DNA of 64,000 nucleotides from Rhynchopus sp. YZ270_cl-10 (lineage: Eukaryota; Euglenozoa; Diplonemea; Diplonemida; Diplonemidae). The DNA lies in assembly GCA_964035575.1 (NCBI GenBank), contig OZ037872.1, forward strand, positions 620,001-684,000, in the 5' to 3' direction. Both the position numbers and the translations under genes were made by a program. Below the pieces are notes generated by a model. The model saw only the letters and a list, made by a program, of their open reading frames with translations. It was not told the origin of the DNA and searched no databases. Numbering within the stretch: the first letter of the stretch is position 1; every line of letters begins with the position of its first letter. Shown one piece after another: positions 63,416 through 64,000 of this stretch.

Positions 63416-63736
63416 GGGCCCCCCTCAGTGAACCGTTTGGGTCCCCGCGAGCTGCCTGGACAGTCGTGGCTAGCGTTGTCATGTTTGTCTGTAGCATACA
63501 AGGAAGAAGAGAGAGACTCCGGGTCTCATTGGCGTCTGTTTCTCAAAAGCTCTCTCAAAAAGGCGTTGTTCCACTCTAGCGGGTTGCCGTTAAACAGAAG
63601 CGCCGCCCCCATTAACCACGGTGGGACCACAGAGTGTTTTCGAGGGCACTACACAGGCAGCACACATTTCCCTCCCACTACTGACAGTAGAGCCTTGATG
63701 TGGTTCCCTGGCCTGATTTTGGACAAAGGGGAATAA
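63416..63736 (+). CDS. Possible plus-strand terminal exon, unassigned
   Basis: A pyrimidine-rich tract ending in TATGAG precedes an open stretch of about 107 codons that has no ATG near its beginning and reads, in part, SWLALSCLSVAYKEEERD and SGSHWRLFLKSSLKKALF. The W-R and L spacing recalls F-box-associated sequence but is not diagnostic. It ends with a TAA followed by AACAAAAAAAG. It would be the only plus-strand gene in the window. It may equally be chance coding-like sequence. Confidence 0.25.
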   Translation, partial: GPPSVNRLGPRELPGQSWLALSCLSVAYKEEERDSGSHWRLFLKSSLKKALFHSSGLPLNRSAAPINHGGTTECFRGHYTGSTHFPPTTDSRALMWFPGLILDKGE

Positions 63737-64000
63737 ACAAAAAAAGAAAACTTGAAAGATGGATGTGCCTCTCATGTGCACACATCTGTTATATAAAAAG
63801 GAAGAGCCTCAACAAACCTCAAATTATTTGATAACGCTTATCCGCATTTTTTTTTTTTCTGTATGTTCACTAACACCCGAAGGCTAGGATACATTTTTTT
63901 AATGTGTCAGTCATCACTTTACACCTCTGTACTCAATGTTGACCTTTTTTTTTTGATATTTTTACCCCACTTATTTGAGGTTAAAAAACCTCCCCCTACT

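Larger units (their letters stand above)
63045..64000. other. Right-hand flank of the window
   Basis: It contains an ACAAAGCC motif repeat, one possible plus-strand exon and a GATGTGTGCAC-type hairpin near 63759-63790. No complete gene is supported. Confidence 0.45.

Overview
The window is nuclear DNA of a microbial eukaryote. Spliceosomal introns with a GTATGT-like donor and a CAG acceptor join exons of clear eukaryotic proteins: an NTF2-type transport factor, a MAP kinase with a TDY activation loop, Trm5, a CDF zinc transporter and a MORN-repeat protein. Mediator MED14, the gamma-tubulin factor MOZART1, an adrenodoxin-type ferredoxin with a mitochondrial-type leader and an OS-9-like ER lectin point the same way. 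I cannot name the lineage; a free-living or parasitic protist fits.

Layout. Every gene I can support with confidence lies on the minus strand. From low to high coordinate (last to first in the direction of transcription) they are: NTF2-like (506-1674), GT61 glycosyltransferase (1807-3648), an unassigned 699-residue protein (4505-6604), a coiled-coil/SAM protein (10610-14218), MAP kinase in six exons (19029-24095), Trm5 in three exons (28493-30201), amidoligase-like (31128-32132), an unassigned 909-residue protein (32876-35605), a coiled-coil protein (36428-38032), MED14-like (39374-42337), MOZART1 (43455-43634), MORN/EF-hand protein in two exons (44389-49931), [2Fe-2S] ferredoxin (50444-50833), zinc transporter in four exons (58110-59939) and OS-9-like lectin (62025-63044). 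Only one weak plus-strand candidate was seen (63416-63736). Most start codons follow a pyrimidine tract ending in AG, which fits either 5'UTR introns or spliced-leader addition to a one-directional gene array.

Between and inside these genes lies a dense population of small, mostly non-coding DNA transposons. Many have exact target-site duplications: six hAT-like elements (8 bp; two near-identical, one nested in another), a piggyBac-like element (TTAA) in a MAP kinase intron, a PIF/Harbinger-like element (TTA), several TA-flanked elements, two elements of one unassigned group with 6-bp duplications and palindromic subterminal repeats, and a 138-bp foldback element. The last intron of the MORN gene is 3.7 kb because it holds the PIF-like element and one 6-bp-duplication element back to back.

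Other repeats are perfect 7-8 bp tandem arrays (up to about 101 copies) sitting in introns or transposons, several families of dispersed 35-55 bp hairpin or motif repeats in introns and gene flanks, and a 404-bp-offset duplication upstream of MED14. The genes do not form one pathway; they are ordinary housekeeping, cytoskeletal and signalling genes. The most unusual content is the transposon and short-repeat system and the strict strand bias.
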